This document shows positions 1 to 8,306 of a stretch of 64,000 nucleotides of DNA, in pieces. This stretch comes from Mantamonas sphyraenae. Lineage: Eukaryota; CRuMs; Mantamonadidae. The translations under genes were made by a program, and so were the position numbers. Under the pieces are notes generated by a model, which had not been told where the DNA came from, did not search any database, and saw nothing but the letters and a program-made list of their open reading frames with translations. The stretch covers positions 248,001 to 312,000 of the forward strand of contig JAPMXV010000067.1 of NCBI GenBank assembly GCA_026936335.1. The letters run 5' to 3'. The first letter of the stretch is position 1. Every line of letters begins with the position of its first letter.

Positions 1-62
1 AAAAACCCTCCACGGCTTGACACGTGGCAGCCCCGCTCACACCTGTACACACACACGCACAG

Positions 63-802
63 GCATCCCGACCGCAACAGCGACGATCCCAAGGCCAGCG
101 ACAAGTACATGAACTTGCACACCGCATACAACACCCTCAAGGACCCCGAGAAGCGCGATCTCTACGACGCGGTCATGATCCTCACCCTCGGTCAGGGCAG
201 CATGGACGAGGCTGACAGGCTGTACACGGTACGTAAACGACATAGAGAAGACGGGATTGGGGGTTTGGAGGGTTGGGAGCACTGACACGCGTGTGGGCAT
301 CTCTCGGCTGGCACAGGAACTGTCCAAGGACTTGCTCAACTGGCTCAAGAGCGACCAGATCAAGCCTTACTGGGACATGGTGCCCAAGATGCCAAAGTGG
401 CTGAAGCAGAACAAGCTGCGTCTGACGCTGGCGGTGGTGGCTGTGAACGGCCTCGCCACCTTTTGGCTTGTTGGCAGCTCCAAGATCATGGGCGGGATTG
501 TGGGCGCCGTGTGGTGGTGCATCACGGGCGTGTTTGACCTCGTGCGCTTCTTTATGCTCGCTTTTACAGTCGACGGGATGCTGCATCCGAATGAGAAGCC
601 TGAGGAGGCGCCAGTCGACGGCGACTGGCAGAGCTTCGGCATCTCCGTTGCCATTTCGTTGGTGCTGTGGTATGTGGTGCTGCCGCAGTTGTGGAAACTT
701 ATCTGCTGTGGTGGGAGTGGCCCCGCCGACGAGGAGGACGGGCCAAAGACCTTGAAGAACAAGCGCGAGGGCAATGCACGCAAGGCGCGTGGGGGGAAGT
801 GA
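63..802 (+). CDS. Membrane-anchored J-domain (DnaJ/Hsp40) protein, 5' end outside window
   Basis: Two exons are visible, 63-228 and 317-802, with introns ending at 62 (cacag) and spanning 229-316 (gtacgt...cacag). The first visible codons read HPDRN, the J-domain signature that stimulates Hsp70 ATPase, followed by the J-domain helix III pattern YMNLHTAYNTLKDPEKRDLY. The second exon starts with an amphipathic stretch, then two hydrophobic segments (about 430-580 and 640-710) that look like membrane spans, and ends in a Lys/Arg-rich tail. I infer an ER or other membrane co-chaperone that recruits Hsp70 to a membrane. J-domain helices I and II, and any signal sequence, lie upstream of the window. 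The exact family among membrane J proteins is not recognised. The stop codon is followed within about 15 bp by an ankyrin-array spacer remnant. Confidence 0.8.
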
Positions 803-1179
803 TTCCTGTTTGCGCAGCGCAACACGTCAGCCAATCCTTCCACATTTCCTCCACTTCCAACCTCTCCTCATGTCCACTTCCCCCCCACCTCCCCTCTCCT
901 CCGTACGTCACCACCAGTTCGCCTTGCACACACCTCTCAGAATCAACTTGCACACCCGGTCGCACCCACTTTGCTTCCATCACCACAGAACGCCTCGTTT
1001 CCGAGTGAACACCATCCGTGCACCCATCTCGTCGACTGGCATCCCAAAACCAACTGCACGAATCTTCTTTTGTTTCGGTGCTGTGCCCTCGACAGCCAAT
1101 CTTGGTCAATCACTTCCCATGTGCTTCGACACCCAGCTTGTGGGTCTCTCACCCTCCTGGTCCACGACCGATGCACCGA
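803..1179. repeat. Ankyrin-array spacer, truncated copy with orphan 5'-flank remnant
   Basis: From about 817 (gcaacacgtcagcc) to 1179 the sequence matches the spacers at 4732-5136 and 7903-8306. In those copies the part nearest the gene start (about 4740-4925) is the 5' flank of an ankyrin gene, and the distal part (about 4926-5136) is the 3' flank of the next one. Here the 3'-flank part correctly follows the stop of the first ankyrin gene. The 5'-flank part (about 817-965), however, adjoins the J-protein stop and has no ankyrin gene to drive. Compared with the other copies it lacks an internal stretch of about 35 bp before cacccactttgcttcc. No gene is seen here. Confidence 0.8.
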
Positions 1180-4100
1180 TCACCACGCTGCCATCGTGTC
1201 CAGCAGCATCGTCGCCGCTTCTGCGTGAGTCTGCGCAGTTGCAAAACACAACGGGGTCAATCCATGCGGATCCACCTTGTCCACCTCTGCACCATGGCCC
1301 AACAGTACCATCACCATGTCCACGTTACCAAAGGCTGCGGCAACAAACAGTGGCGAGAAGCCGCGGTCATCCGCCTCGTCCACCTCTGCTCCTCTGTCCA
1401 ACAGCATCATCGCCACCTCTGTGTACCCGTTCTGTGCTGCAATGTACAACGGCGTGGCACCGTTCGTCGACGCCTTGTTCACATCTGCTCCTCTGTCCGC
1501 CAGCAACGTCGCCGTCTCCGTATCTCCGTTCTGTGTTGCAATGAGCAACGGCGTCCACCCGTCCCAGTCCCCCTTGTTCACATCTGCTCCTCTGTCCACC
1601 AGCATCATCGCCATACCCGTGTACCCGTTTTGTGCTGCAATGAACAATGGTGTGTCTCCGTTCGCGTCAACATTGTCTACCTCTGCGCCCCTGTCCAGCA
1701 GCATCACCGCTGTCTCCGTATCTCCGTTCTGTGCTGCAATGAACAATGGTGTGTCTCCGTTCGCGTCAACATTGTCTACCTCTGCGCCCCTGTCCAACAG
1801 CATCACCGCTGTTTCCGTGTGCCCATTCTCTGCTGCAATGAACAATGGCGTGGCTCCGTTCACGTTGACCTTGTTCACATCTGCTCCTCTGTCCAGCAGC
1901 ATCGTCGTTGTCTCTGTGTGACCGTTTCGTGAAGCGATGTGTAAAGGCGTCCACCCGTCCCAGTCCCCTTTCTTCACATCTGCGCCCTTGTCCAGCAGCA
2001 TCGTCGCCATCCCCGTGTGACCGTTCTGTGCTGCAATGTACAACGGTGTGGCTCCGTTCGCGTCAACCTTGTCTACCTCTGCTCCCCTGTCCAGCAGCAT
2101 CGTCACCGTCTCTGTGTGTCCGTTCTGTACTGCAATGAGCAACGGCGTCCACCCATCCTCTTCAGCCTTGTTCATATCTGCTCCTCTGTCCAACAGCATC
2201 ACCGCTGTCTCTGTATCTCCGTTCTGTGCGGCAATGTACAACGGTGCGACTCCGTTCACGTCAACCTTGTCTACCTCTGCGCCCCTGTCAACCAGCATCA
2301 CCGCTGTCTCCATGTGCCCATTCTCTGCTGCAATGAACAATGGCGTGGCTCCGTTCACGTTGACCTTGTTCACATCTGCTCCTCTGTCCACCATCATCAT
2401 TGCCATGTCTGTGTGACCATTCCGTGAAGCGATGTGTAACGGCGTCCACCCGTCCCAGTACCCCTTGTCCACATCTGCTCCTCTGTCCACCAGCATCGTC
2501 GCTGTCTCCGTATGTCCCTTCTGTGCTGCAATGCACAACGGTGTGGCTCCTTTCACGGTGACCTTGTCCACCTCTGCGCCTCTGTCCAGCAGCATCGTCA
2601 CCATCTCCGTGTGTCCGTTCTGTGCTGCAATGAATAGCGGTGCGACTCCGTTCACGTTGACCGTGTTTACCTGTGCTCCGTTGTCCAGCAGTATTGTCAC
2701 CATCTCCATGTGCCAGTTCTGTGCTGCAATGCACAATGGCGTGGCACCGTTCACGTCAACCTTGTCCACCTGTGCTCCCCTGTTCAACAGCATCGTCGCC
2801 GTCTCTGTGTGTCCGCACTGTGCTGCAACGTACAACGCTGTGGCTCCGTTTACGTTCCCCTTGTTCACATCTGCTCCTCCGTCCAACAGCATTGTTGCCG
2901 TCTCCGTATCTCCGTTCTGTGCTGCAATGAACAATGGCGTGGCTCTGTTCACGTTGACCTTGTCTACCTCTGCGCCCCTGTTCAGGAGCATCGTCACCAT
3001 CTCCGCATGCCCGTTCTGTGCTGCAATGAATAGCGGTGCGACTCCGTTCACGTCAACCTTTTCTACCTGTGCTCCTCTGTCCACCAGCATCGTCGCCGTC
3101 TCTGTGTGCCCGTTCTGTGCGGCAATGTACAATGGTGTGGCTCCGTTCACGTTGACATTGTCCACCTCTGCTCCCCTGTCCACCAGTATGGCTGCTGTCT
3201 CTGTGTGCCCGTTCTGTGCGGCAATGTACAATGGTGTGGCTCCGTTCACGTTCCCCTTGTTCACTTGTGCGCCCCTGTCCAGCAGCATCGTCGCCGTCTC
3301 CGTATGCCCCTTCTTTGCGGCAATGTACAACGGTGTGGCTCCGTTCTTCAGCGACTCATTCACCCCTGCGCCTCTGTCCAGGAGCATCGTTGCCATCTCT
3401 GTGTGCCCTTGCAGTGCTGCAATGAACAACGGCGTGGCTCCGTTCACGTTCCCCTTGTTCACTTCTGCGCCCCTGTCCAGCAGCATTGTTGCCGTCTCTG
3501 TGTGCCCGTTCTGTGCTGCAATGAGCAACGGCGTCCACCCGTCGTCATCTGCCTTGTTCACTTCTGCGCCCCTGTCCAGCAGCATTGTTGCCGTCTCTGT
3601 GTGCCCGTTCTGTGCTGCAATGAGCAACGGCGTCCACCCGTCCTCTTCTGCCTTGTCCACATCTGCTCCCCTGTCCAGGAGCATCGTCGCCATCTCTGTG
3701 TGCCCGTTCAGCGCTGCAATGTACAACGGTGTGTCACCGTTCACGTTCCCCTTGTTCACTTTTGCGCCCGTGTCCAGCAGCATCGTCGCCATCTCTGTGT
3801 GCCCAATCTGTGCTGCAATGAGCAACGGCGTAGCTCCGTCCTGCGTCGCCATGTCCAACTCTGCGCCTCTCTCTACCAGCATTGTTGCCGTCTCCGTATG
3901 TCCGTTCTGTGCTGCAATGTACAGCGGCGTAGCTCCGTTCGTTCGCGGCTCATTTAACTTTGCTCCCCTGTCCAGCAGCATCACCGCCATCTCAGTGTGC
4001 CCGTTCTCTGCTGCAACGAACAACGGCGTCCACCCCTCCTTGGTCTCCTTGTCCACTTCTGCTCCCCTGTCCACCAGCATCGTTGCCATCTCTGTGTAAC

Positions 4101-4731
4101 CGTTCTGTGCTGCAATGTACAACGGCGTGGCTCCGTCCGTACGCGACTCACCCACCTGTGCTCCCCTGTCTAGCAATATCGTAGCCGTCTCTGTGTGCCC
4201 GTTCTGTGCTGCAATGAACAACGGTGTCCACCCGTCCTTTTTCGCCTTGTCCACTTCTGCTCCCCTGTCCAGAAACACCATTGCCATCTCGGTGTACCCG
4301 TTCTGTGCTGCAATGTACAACGGGGTGGCTCCGTCCTCCAACGCCTTGTCCACCCTTGCTCCCCTGTCCAGCAGTATCGTCACCATCTCTGTGTGCCCGG
4401 TCTCCGCTGCAATGTGTAGCGGCGTCCACGCGTCCCCGTCCGTTTTGTCCACTTCTGCTCCTCTATCCAGCAGCATCGTTGCCGTCTCCGTGTGTCCCTT
4501 ACGTGCTGCCATGTGTAGCGGCGTGCCTCCTTCCGCGTCCGCCTTGTCCACCTCTGCGCCCCTGTCCAGCAGCAGCTCTGCCGCCAAGGTGTTTCCCTCC
4601 GACGCGGCCTGCAGCAACGCCGTCCACCCATCCGTTTTCTGCTCATTCACATCCGCACCCCCATCCATCAACGACTCCATTCCACTCACGTCTCCCTTCT
4701 CCACTGCCCTCATCAGCTCTGTGTCCTGCAT
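1180..4731 (-). CDS. Giant ankyrin-repeat protein 1 (about 35 repeats)
   Basis: A single-exon gene of 1183 residues made almost entirely of 33-residue ankyrin repeats (99 bp each, frame never broken) of the form DGWTPLxIAAQNGHTETATM followed by LLDRGAEVDK. The N-terminus begins MQDTELMRAVEKGD, a capping ankyrin repeat, and the C-terminus ends ATMLLDTMAAW. No signal peptide, membrane span or other domain is visible, so this is a pure solenoid scaffold, presumably cytoplasmic. The number of repeats greatly exceeds what a single binding site needs; a modular binding or adhesion-like role is only an inference. It is the first of three tandem paralogues on this strand and shares its first roughly 130 residues almost exactly with copy 2. 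Several repeats carry the variant linker KVNVNGATPLF, which is enriched in this copy. The start is chosen as the Met conserved in all three copies. Confidence 0.93.
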   Translation of the reverse strand: MQDTELMRAVEKGDVSGMESLMDGGADVNEQKTDGWTALLQAASEGNTLAAELLLDRGAEVDKADAEGGTPLHMAARKGHTETATMLLDRGAEVDKTDGDAWTPLHIAAETGHTEMVTILLDRGARVDKALEDGATPLYIAAQNGYTEMAMVFLDRGAEVDKAKKDGWTPLFIAAQNGHTETATILLDRGAQVGESRTDGATPLYIAAQNGYTEMATMLVDRGAEVDKETKEGWTPLFVAAENGHTEMAVMLLDRGAKLNEPRTNGATPLYIAAQNGHTETATMLVERGAELDMATQDGATPLLIAAQIGHTEMATMLLDTGAKVNKGNVNGDTPLYIAALNGHTEMATMLLDRGADVDKAEEDGWTPLLIAAQNGHTETATMLLDRGAEVNKADDDGWTPLLIAAQNGHTETATMLLDRGAEVNKGNVNGATPLFIAALQGHTEMATMLLDRGAGVNESLKNGATPLYIAAKKGHTETATMLLDRGAQVNKGNVNGATPLYIAAQNGHTETAAILVDRGAEVDNVNVNGATPLYIAAQNGHTETATMLVDRGAQVEKVDVNGVAPLFIAAQNGHAEMVTMLLNRGAEVDKVNVNRATPLFIAAQNGDTETATMLLDGGADVNKGNVNGATALYVAAQCGHTETATMLLNRGAQVDKVDVNGATPLCIAAQNWHMEMVTILLDNGAQVNTVNVNGVAPLFIAAQNGHTEMVTMLLDRGAEVDKVTVKGATPLCIAAQKGHTETATMLVDRGADVDKGYWDGWTPLHIASRNGHTDMAMMMVDRGADVNKVNVNGATPLFIAAENGHMETAVMLVDRGAEVDKVDVNGVAPLYIAAQNGDTETAVMLLDRGADMNKAEEDGWTPLLIAVQNGHTETVTMLLDRGAEVDKVDANGATPLYIAAQNGHTGMATMLLDKGADVKKGDWDGWTPLHIASRNGHTETTTMLLDRGADVNKVNVNGATPLFIAAENGHTETAVMLLDRGAEVDNVDANGDTPLFIAAQNGDTETAVMLLDRGAEVDNVDANGDTPLFIAAQNGYTGMAMMLVDRGADVNKGDWDGWTPLLIATQNGDTETATLLADRGADVNKASTNGATPLYIAAQNGYTEVAMMLLDRGAEVDEADDRGFSPLFVAAAFGNVDMVMVLLGHGAEVDKVDPHGLTPLCFATAQTHAEAATMLLDTMAAW

Positions 4732-5136
4732 CCTCGCTCTTCGCTCGCAACACGTCAGCCATATTCCACAGTTCCTTCACCTCTCCCCTCTCCTCATGTC
4801 CACTCCCCCCACCTCCCCTCTCTACCGTACGTCACCAACAGTACGCCTTGCACACACCTCTCACAATCAACTTGCACACCCGGTCGCTCTCGCTCTTCCC
4901 TGTCCCCACTTCTCCAACCACCCACTTTGCTTCCATCACCACAGAACGCCTCGTTTCCGAGTGAACACCATCCGTGCACCCATCTCGTCGACTGGCATCC
5001 CAAAAACCAACTGCACGAATCTTCTTTTGTTTCGGTGCTGTGCCCTCGACAGCCAATCTTGGTCAATCCCTTCCCATGTGCTTCGACACCCAGCTTGTGG
5101 GTCTCTCACCCTCCTGGACTACGACCGATGCACCGA
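4732..5136. repeat. Ankyrin-array spacer, full copy (5' flank of gene 1, 3' flank of gene 2)
   Basis: About 405 bp, nearly identical to 7903-8306 and largely to 817-1179. The left end is the presumed promoter of the gene at 1180-4731 (minus strand). It is pyrimidine-rich on the plus strand (ctcccctctcctcatgtcc and similar). The right end is the presumed 3' untranslated and terminator region of the gene at 5137-7902. Differences from the 7903-8306 copy are few, for example an extra A in the cccaaaaacc run near 5001 and a ggactacgac/ggaccacgac substitution near 5115. No coding gene is supported here. Confidence 0.85.
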
Positions 5137-7902
5137 TCACCACGCTGCCATCGTGTCCAGCAGCATCGTCGCCGCTTCTGCATGAGTCTTCTCAGTTGCA
5201 AAACACAACGGGGTCAATCCATGCTGATCCACCTTGTCCACTTCTGCTCCATGGTCCAACAGTAGCATCACCATGTCCACGTTCCCTATCTCAGCTGCAA
5301 CAAACAGTGGTGACAAGCCGCGGTCATCTGCTTTGTCCACATCTGCTCCTCTGTCCAACAGCATCGTTGCCATCTCTGTGTGCCCACTCTGTGCTGCGAT
5401 GTGCAACGGCGTCCACCTGTCCCAGTCCCCCTTGTTCGCATCTGCTCCTCTGTCCAACAGCATCATCGCTGTCTCCGTATGTTCGTTCTGCGCTGCAATG
5501 TACAACGGTGTGGCTCCGTTCACGTCAACCTTGTCCACCTGTGCTCCCCTGTCCAGCAGCATCGTCACCGTCTCTGTGTGCCCGTTCTCTGCTGCAATGT
5601 GTAACGGCGTCCACCCATCCTCCTCTTCTGCCCTGTCCACCTCTGCTCCCCTGTCCAGCAGCATCATCGCCGTTTTTGTGTGTCCCCTCTGTGCTGCAAT
5701 GTGTAACGGCGTCCACCCATCCTCCTCTTCTGCCCTGTCCACCTCTGCTCCTCTGTCCAGCAGCATCACCGCCATCTCTGTGTGCCCACTCTGTGCTGCA
5801 ATGTACAACGGTGTGGCATCGTTCACGTTCCCCTGGTTCACATCTGCTCTTCTGTCCAGCAGCATCATCGCTGTTTCCGTATTTCCGTTCTGTGCTGCAA
5901 TGTACAACGGTGTGGCACCGTTCACGTTCCCCTGGTTCACATCTGCTCTTCTGTCCAGCAGCATCGTCACCATCTCTATGTGTCCGTTCTGCGCTGCAAT
6001 GTACAACGGTGTGGCTTCGTCTACGTTGACCTTGTTCACCTGTGCTCCCCTGTTCAATAGCATCGTCGCCGTTTCTGTGTGTCCGTTCTGCGCTGCAATG
6101 TACAACGGTGTGGCTTCGTCTACGTTGACCTTGTTCACCTGTGCTCCCCTGTTCAATAGCATCGTCGCCGTTTCCGTGTGTCCGTTCTGTGCTGCAATGT
6201 ACAACGGCGTGGCTCCGTTCGTACCCGACTTATTCACATCTGCTCCCCTGTCCAGCAGCATCATTGCCATCTCTGTGTGCCCGTTATTTGCTGCAATGTA
6301 CAACGGTGTTGCACCGTTCACGTTGACCTTGTCCACCTCTGCTCCTCTGTCCAGCAGCATCGTCGCCATCTCTGTGTGCCCGCTCACGGCTGCTGCAAAT
6401 AACGGCGTCCATCCGTCCTCCATCGCTTTGTCCACCGTTGCTCCCCTGTCCAGCAGCATCGTCGCCATCTCTGTGTGCCCGCTCACGGCTGCTGCAAATA
6501 ACGGCGTCCATCCGTCCTCCATCGCTTTGTCCACCGTTGCTCCCCTGTCCAGCAGCATCGTCGCTGTCTGTGTGTGCCCTTCCAGTACTGCAACAAACAA
6601 CGGCGTCCACTCGTCCTGCGTCCCCTTGTCCACTTCTGCTCCCCTGTCCAGCAGCATCGTTGCCATCTCTGTGTGTCCGTTCTCTGCTGCAATGTACAAC
6701 GGCGTGCATCCGCTCGTCAAAGGCTTGTCCACCTCTGCTCCCCTGTCCAGCAGCATCACCGCTGTCTCTGTATCTCCGTTCTGTGCTGCAATGTACAACG
6801 GTGTGGCTCCGCTCGTCAAAGGCTTGTCCACCTCTGCTCCCCTGTCCAGCAGCATCGTTGCCATCTCTGTGTGTCCGTTTTCTGCTGCAATGTACAACGG
6901 CGTGCATCCGCTCGTCAAAGGCTTGTCCACCTCTGCTCCCCTGTCCAGCAGCATCGTTGCCGTCTCTGTGTGCCCGTTCTGTGCTGCAATGTGCAACGGC
7001 GTGCACTCGTCCTCTGTCTCCTTGTCCACTTCAGCTCCTCTGTCCAGCAGCATCGCCACGATCTCTCTGTGACCGTTCTTTGATGCAACGAACAAGGCTG
7101 TGACCCCCATCCTCTCCGTCTTGCCCACTTCTGCGCCCGTGTCCAGCAGCATCGTCGCCATCTCTGTGTGCCCAATCTGTGCTGCAATGAGCAACGGCGT
7201 AGCTCCGTCCTGCGTCGCCATGTCCAACTCTGCGCCTCTCTCTACCAGCATTGTTGCCGTCTCCGTATGTCCGTTCTGTGCTGCAATGTACAGCGGCGTG
7301 GCTCCGTTCGTTCGCGGCTCATTTAACTTTGCTCCCCTGTCCAGCAGCATCATTGCCATCTCTGTGTGCCCGTTCTCTGCTGCAACGAACAACGGCGTCC
7401 ACCCCTCCTTGGTCTCCTTGTCCACTTCTGCTCCCCTGTCCAGAAACACCATTGCCATCTCGGTGTACCCGTTCTGTGCTGCAATGTACAACGGGGTGGC
7501 TCCGTCCTCCAACGCCTTGTCCACCCTTGCTCCCCTGTCCAGCAGTATCGTCACCATCTCTGTGTGCCCGGTCTCCGCTGCAATGTGTAGCGGCGTCCAC
7601 GCGTCCCCGTCCGTTTTGTCCACTTCTGCTCCTCTATCCAGCAGCATCGTTGCCGTCTCCGTGTGTCCCTTACGTGCTGCCATGTGTAGCGGCGTGCCTC
7701 CTTCCGCGTCCGCCTTGTCCACCTCTGCGCCCCTGTCCAGCAGCAGCTCTGCCGCCAAGGTGTTTCCCTCCGACGCGGCCTGCAGCAACGCCGTCCACCC
7801 ATCCGTTTTCTGCTCATTCACATCCGCACCCCCATCCATCAACGACTCCATTCCACTCACGTCTCCCTTCTCCACTGCCCTCATCAGCTCTGTGTCCTGC
7901 AT
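5137..7902 (-). CDS. Giant ankyrin-repeat protein 2 (about 27 repeats)
   Basis: Single exon, 921 residues, built from the same 33-residue ankyrin unit as its neighbours. The N-terminal part (MQDTELMRAVEKGDVSGMES and on through the first four repeats) matches copy 1, while the last about 100 residues (DDRGLSPLFVAAEIGNVDMV through to DTMAAW) match copy 3. The gene is therefore a mosaic of the two flanking genes. It also contains back-to-back identical repeats: the TVDKAMEDGWTPLFAAAVSG repeat occurs twice in a row (forward about 6360-6557), the QVNKVNVDEATPLYIAAQNG repeat twice (about 5967-6165), and the EVDKPLTSG repeat three times. These are signs of recent 99-bp duplication. No other domain is visible. 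Function is unknown; a scaffold or recognition protein is the neutral reading. Confidence 0.93.
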   Translation of the reverse strand: MQDTELMRAVEKGDVSGMESLMDGGADVNEQKTDGWTALLQAASEGNTLAAELLLDRGAEVDKADAEGGTPLHMAARKGHTETATMLLDRGAEVDKTDGDAWTPLHIAAETGHTEMVTILLDRGARVDKALEDGATPLYIAAQNGYTEMAMVFLDRGAEVDKETKEGWTPLFVAAENGHTEMAMMLLDRGAKLNEPRTNGATPLYIAAQNGHTETATMLVERGAELDMATQDGATPLLIAAQIGHTEMATMLLDTGAEVGKTERMGVTALFVASKNGHREIVAMLLDRGAEVDKETEDECTPLHIAAQNGHTETATMLLDRGAEVDKPLTSGCTPLYIAAENGHTEMATMLLDRGAEVDKPLTSGATPLYIAAQNGDTETAVMLLDRGAEVDKPLTSGCTPLYIAAENGHTEMATMLLDRGAEVDKGTQDEWTPLFVAVLEGHTQTATMLLDRGATVDKAMEDGWTPLFAAAVSGHTEMATMLLDRGATVDKAMEDGWTPLFAAAVSGHTEMATMLLDRGAEVDKVNVNGATPLYIAANNGHTEMAMMLLDRGADVNKSGTNGATPLYIAAQNGHTETATMLLNRGAQVNKVNVDEATPLYIAAQNGHTETATMLLNRGAQVNKVNVDEATPLYIAAQNGHIEMVTMLLDRRADVNQGNVNGATPLYIAAQNGNTETAMMLLDRRADVNQGNVNDATPLYIAAQSGHTEMAVMLLDRGAEVDRAEEEDGWTPLHIAAQRGHTKTAMMLLDRGAEVDRAEEEDGWTPLHIAAENGHTETVTMLLDRGAQVDKVDVNGATPLYIAAQNEHTETAMMLLDRGADANKGDWDRWTPLHIAAQSGHTEMATMLLDRGADVDKADDRGLSPLFVAAEIGNVDMVMLLLDHGAEVDKVDQHGLTPLCFATEKTHAEAATMLLDTMAAW

Positions 7903-8306
7903 CCTCGCTCTTCGCTCGCAACACGTCAGCCATATTCCACAGTTCCTTCACCTCTCCCCTCTCCTCATGTCCACTCCCCCCACCTCCCCTCTCTACCGTA
8001 CGTCACCAACAGTACGCCTTGCACACACCTCTCACAATCAACTTGCACACCCGGTCGCTCTCGCTCTTCCCTGTCCCCACTTCTCCAACCACCCACTTTG
8101 CTTCCATCACCACAGAACGCCTCGTTTCCGAGTGAACACCATCCGTGCACCCATCTCGTCGACTGGCATCCCAAAACCAACTGCACGAATCTTCTTTTGT
8201 TTCGGTGCTGTGCCCTCGACAGCCAATCTTGGTCAATCCCTTCCCATGTGCTTCGACACCCAGCTTGTGGGTCTCTCACCCTCCTGGACCACGACCGATG
8301 CACCGA
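7903..8306. repeat. Ankyrin-array spacer, full copy (5' flank of gene 2, 3' flank of gene 3)
   Basis: About 404 bp and nearly base-for-base the same as 4732-5136, including the gtgtcctgcatcctcgctct gene start, the caacacgtcagcc box about 20 bp upstream of it, and the conserved block around gtttccgagtgaacacc. The identity of a noncoding spacer between two long repeat genes indicates recent duplication or gene conversion that includes the spacer. No gene is seen in it. Confidence 0.85.

Noticed and set aside
2432-4099. Open frame of 555 codons antisense to ankyrin gene 1 (likewise 5234-7072 and 8404-10731)
   Set aside because: It mirrors the 99-bp ankyrin unit codon by codon, has no domain of its own and is explained by repeat codon usage.
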